A stretch of 64,000 bases of DNA, taken from NCBI GenBank assembly GCA_003255065.1, contig QAOA01000379.1:116674-180673 (forward strand), written 5' to 3'. The notes beneath the pieces are model-generated. The model was not told the origin of the DNA and made no database searches. It saw only the letters and a list, made by a program, of their open reading frames with translations. This stretch comes from Cercis canadensis (Eukaryota > Streptophyta > Magnoliopsida > Fabales > Fabaceae). The number at the start of each line of letters is the position of its first letter. The stretch's first letter is position 1. Both the position numbers and the translations under genes were made by a program. Shown piece by piece: positions 62,950 through 64,000 of the stretch.

Positions 62950-64000
62950 ACTTTCAGTCTTACGCCTGCTCTCTGCTTATACACGAAAAGACTAAAAGCC
63001 CGAGACCAGCTCATCCAAACACCTCAAAGAAAAGGGTAGAAACGTCAATATGAATCGATTCTGCACGTTTGAAAGGACGAAAAGACCACTAATAGAAACC
63101 ACAAGAGAAGGGCATACTCGGCAGAGCGAGAGCCACATAGGCACATCACATACCACCCAAATGGTATTTTTCGTGTTTTTTTTTTTTGGTACAACCCAAA
63201 TGATAATTTGATGTTATTTATCTATTTTTGATTAAAAAAAATATTTGCTACACACTATACATTGTCATACTATATATTAGATTGTTAAGAAGAATTGATT
63301 CAACTCTTAGGAATTAAAGTATTTTATTTGTAAAGCTTAAGTTTAATTTTCACGTAAAATTAATTAATTATTTATTTTAGGTACATAATGATGGTATAAG
63401 GGTTTGAACTACTGATATTTTATAATAAAATATAAGTTTTTAGAAAAAGAAAATTGAATACTAAAATAAGAAATTCATTTTTTTTTTTGAATTGGTAGAG
63501 ATTTGTATAAATTTTGCATCAATCAGCATTACTCTTTGGTGTTCAACTTTGAAAAGAGTGGATAAAGGATGAATCATCGATAGAAAACATGTAATTTAAG
63601 AATAAAAGATTGAGTCCCGCATAACAGCCAGGTAATAAAAGAAAAAGATGAAGTTACAACTTTTATATATATTAAATACTTTTGATTATAACTTTAAATT
63701 TAAATACAGAACTCATAAATTTTAAAAATAATTTTAGTATCACTCGCTATAAACTATTTGATAAAAACACATATTTATCAATTGTGTAGCTCAAGTTTTT
63801 AGTCTATACTCGACCTCAAACACTCCACTCGACCTAAAGCTCATTGTTATAAACACATATTTCTGTTCATAAAATAAAGAAGCAAAAACTTGTGCTTCAA
63901 TGAACTAAATCCAAATACAAAGTGGGAAGTGGTAACGTGTTTGGTTCTTATTCCCCACTTTAAAAGACTTTCGGTTTTGGATTAGAGAATTCATCTTATT
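62950..64000. other. Upstream AT-rich region with repeat fragments
   Basis: Probable promoter of the MsrA gene in its first few hundred bases. From 63170 on it is AT-rich. A SINE-like relic is at 63681-63770. No gene recognised to the window edge. Confidence 0.5.
63681..63770 (-). mobile_element. SINE-like relic (family C, copy 2)
   Basis: Matches the element at 25182-25290 over GATTATAACTTTAAATTTAAATACAGAA (in two parts: GATTATAACTTTAAATT, TAAATACAGAA) and TTTAGTATCACTC...AAACTA, with many substitutions. Same orientation. No clear target-site duplication. Confidence 0.4.

Overview
This is a stretch of nuclear DNA from a flowering plant, almost certainly a eudicot. Genes are split by AT-rich introns with GT...AG ends, intergenic DNA is very AT-rich with (TA)n tracts and poly-A-tailed retroposons, and every recognised protein has a plant-specific or plant-like form (plastid MsrA, plant CB-DOMON, Hsp70-16, BRANCHLESS TRICHOME-like coiled coil, class-B-like LPAAT). 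No bacterial, viral or organellar gene block was seen. I rebuilt nine gene models by joining exons at splice sites that keep the reading frame.

Layout: (1) 0-5.2 kb, minus: DEAD-box RNA helicase RH32 (8 exons). (2) 6.6-13.7 kb, plus: ataxin-2-type SM domain / PAM2 protein (13 exons). (3) 17.0-18.4 kb coding, minus: AT-hook protein, whose 5' leader is split by a ~4.2-kb intron and reaches ~23.4 kb. From memory these three match Arabidopsis At5g54910, At5g54920 and At5g54930 in order, so this looks like a conserved microsynteny block. (4) 26.6-29.6 kb, minus: lysophosphatidic acid acyltransferase resembling the coconut/Limnanthes class B enzymes. (5) 35.5-36.7 kb, minus: single-exon DOMON plus cytochrome b561 protein. 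(6) 38.7-43.1 kb, plus: Hsp70-16 (Hsp110/SSE-like), facing (7) 43.9-47.0 kb, minus: an unrecognised basic, probably nuclear protein with short repeated W-V-D/E-P modules. (8) 48.6-52.2 kb, minus: BLT/USO1-like coiled-coil protein. (9) 59.6-61.9 kb, minus: plastid peptide-methionine sulfoxide reductase A.

The genes do not form a pathway; they are ordinary independent plant genes. The more unusual content is non-coding. There are several short retroposons with tRNA-like internal promoter boxes and recognisable target-site duplications: two opposite copies of one family at 53.9 and 57.0 kb, one inside a Hsp70-16 intron, and one at 33.5 kb. There is a ~510-bp fold-back element at 31.15-31.66 kb, and there are LTR/primer-binding-site relics inside two introns. 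Six single N bases occur, three of them between near-duplicate flanks, which suggests unmerged contig ends. I found no CRISPR array, rRNA, intact tRNA gene or clearly new multi-gene system. The best candidates for undescribed biology are the uncharacterised protein (7), the SINE set, and two tiny divergent ORFs near 58.4 kb.
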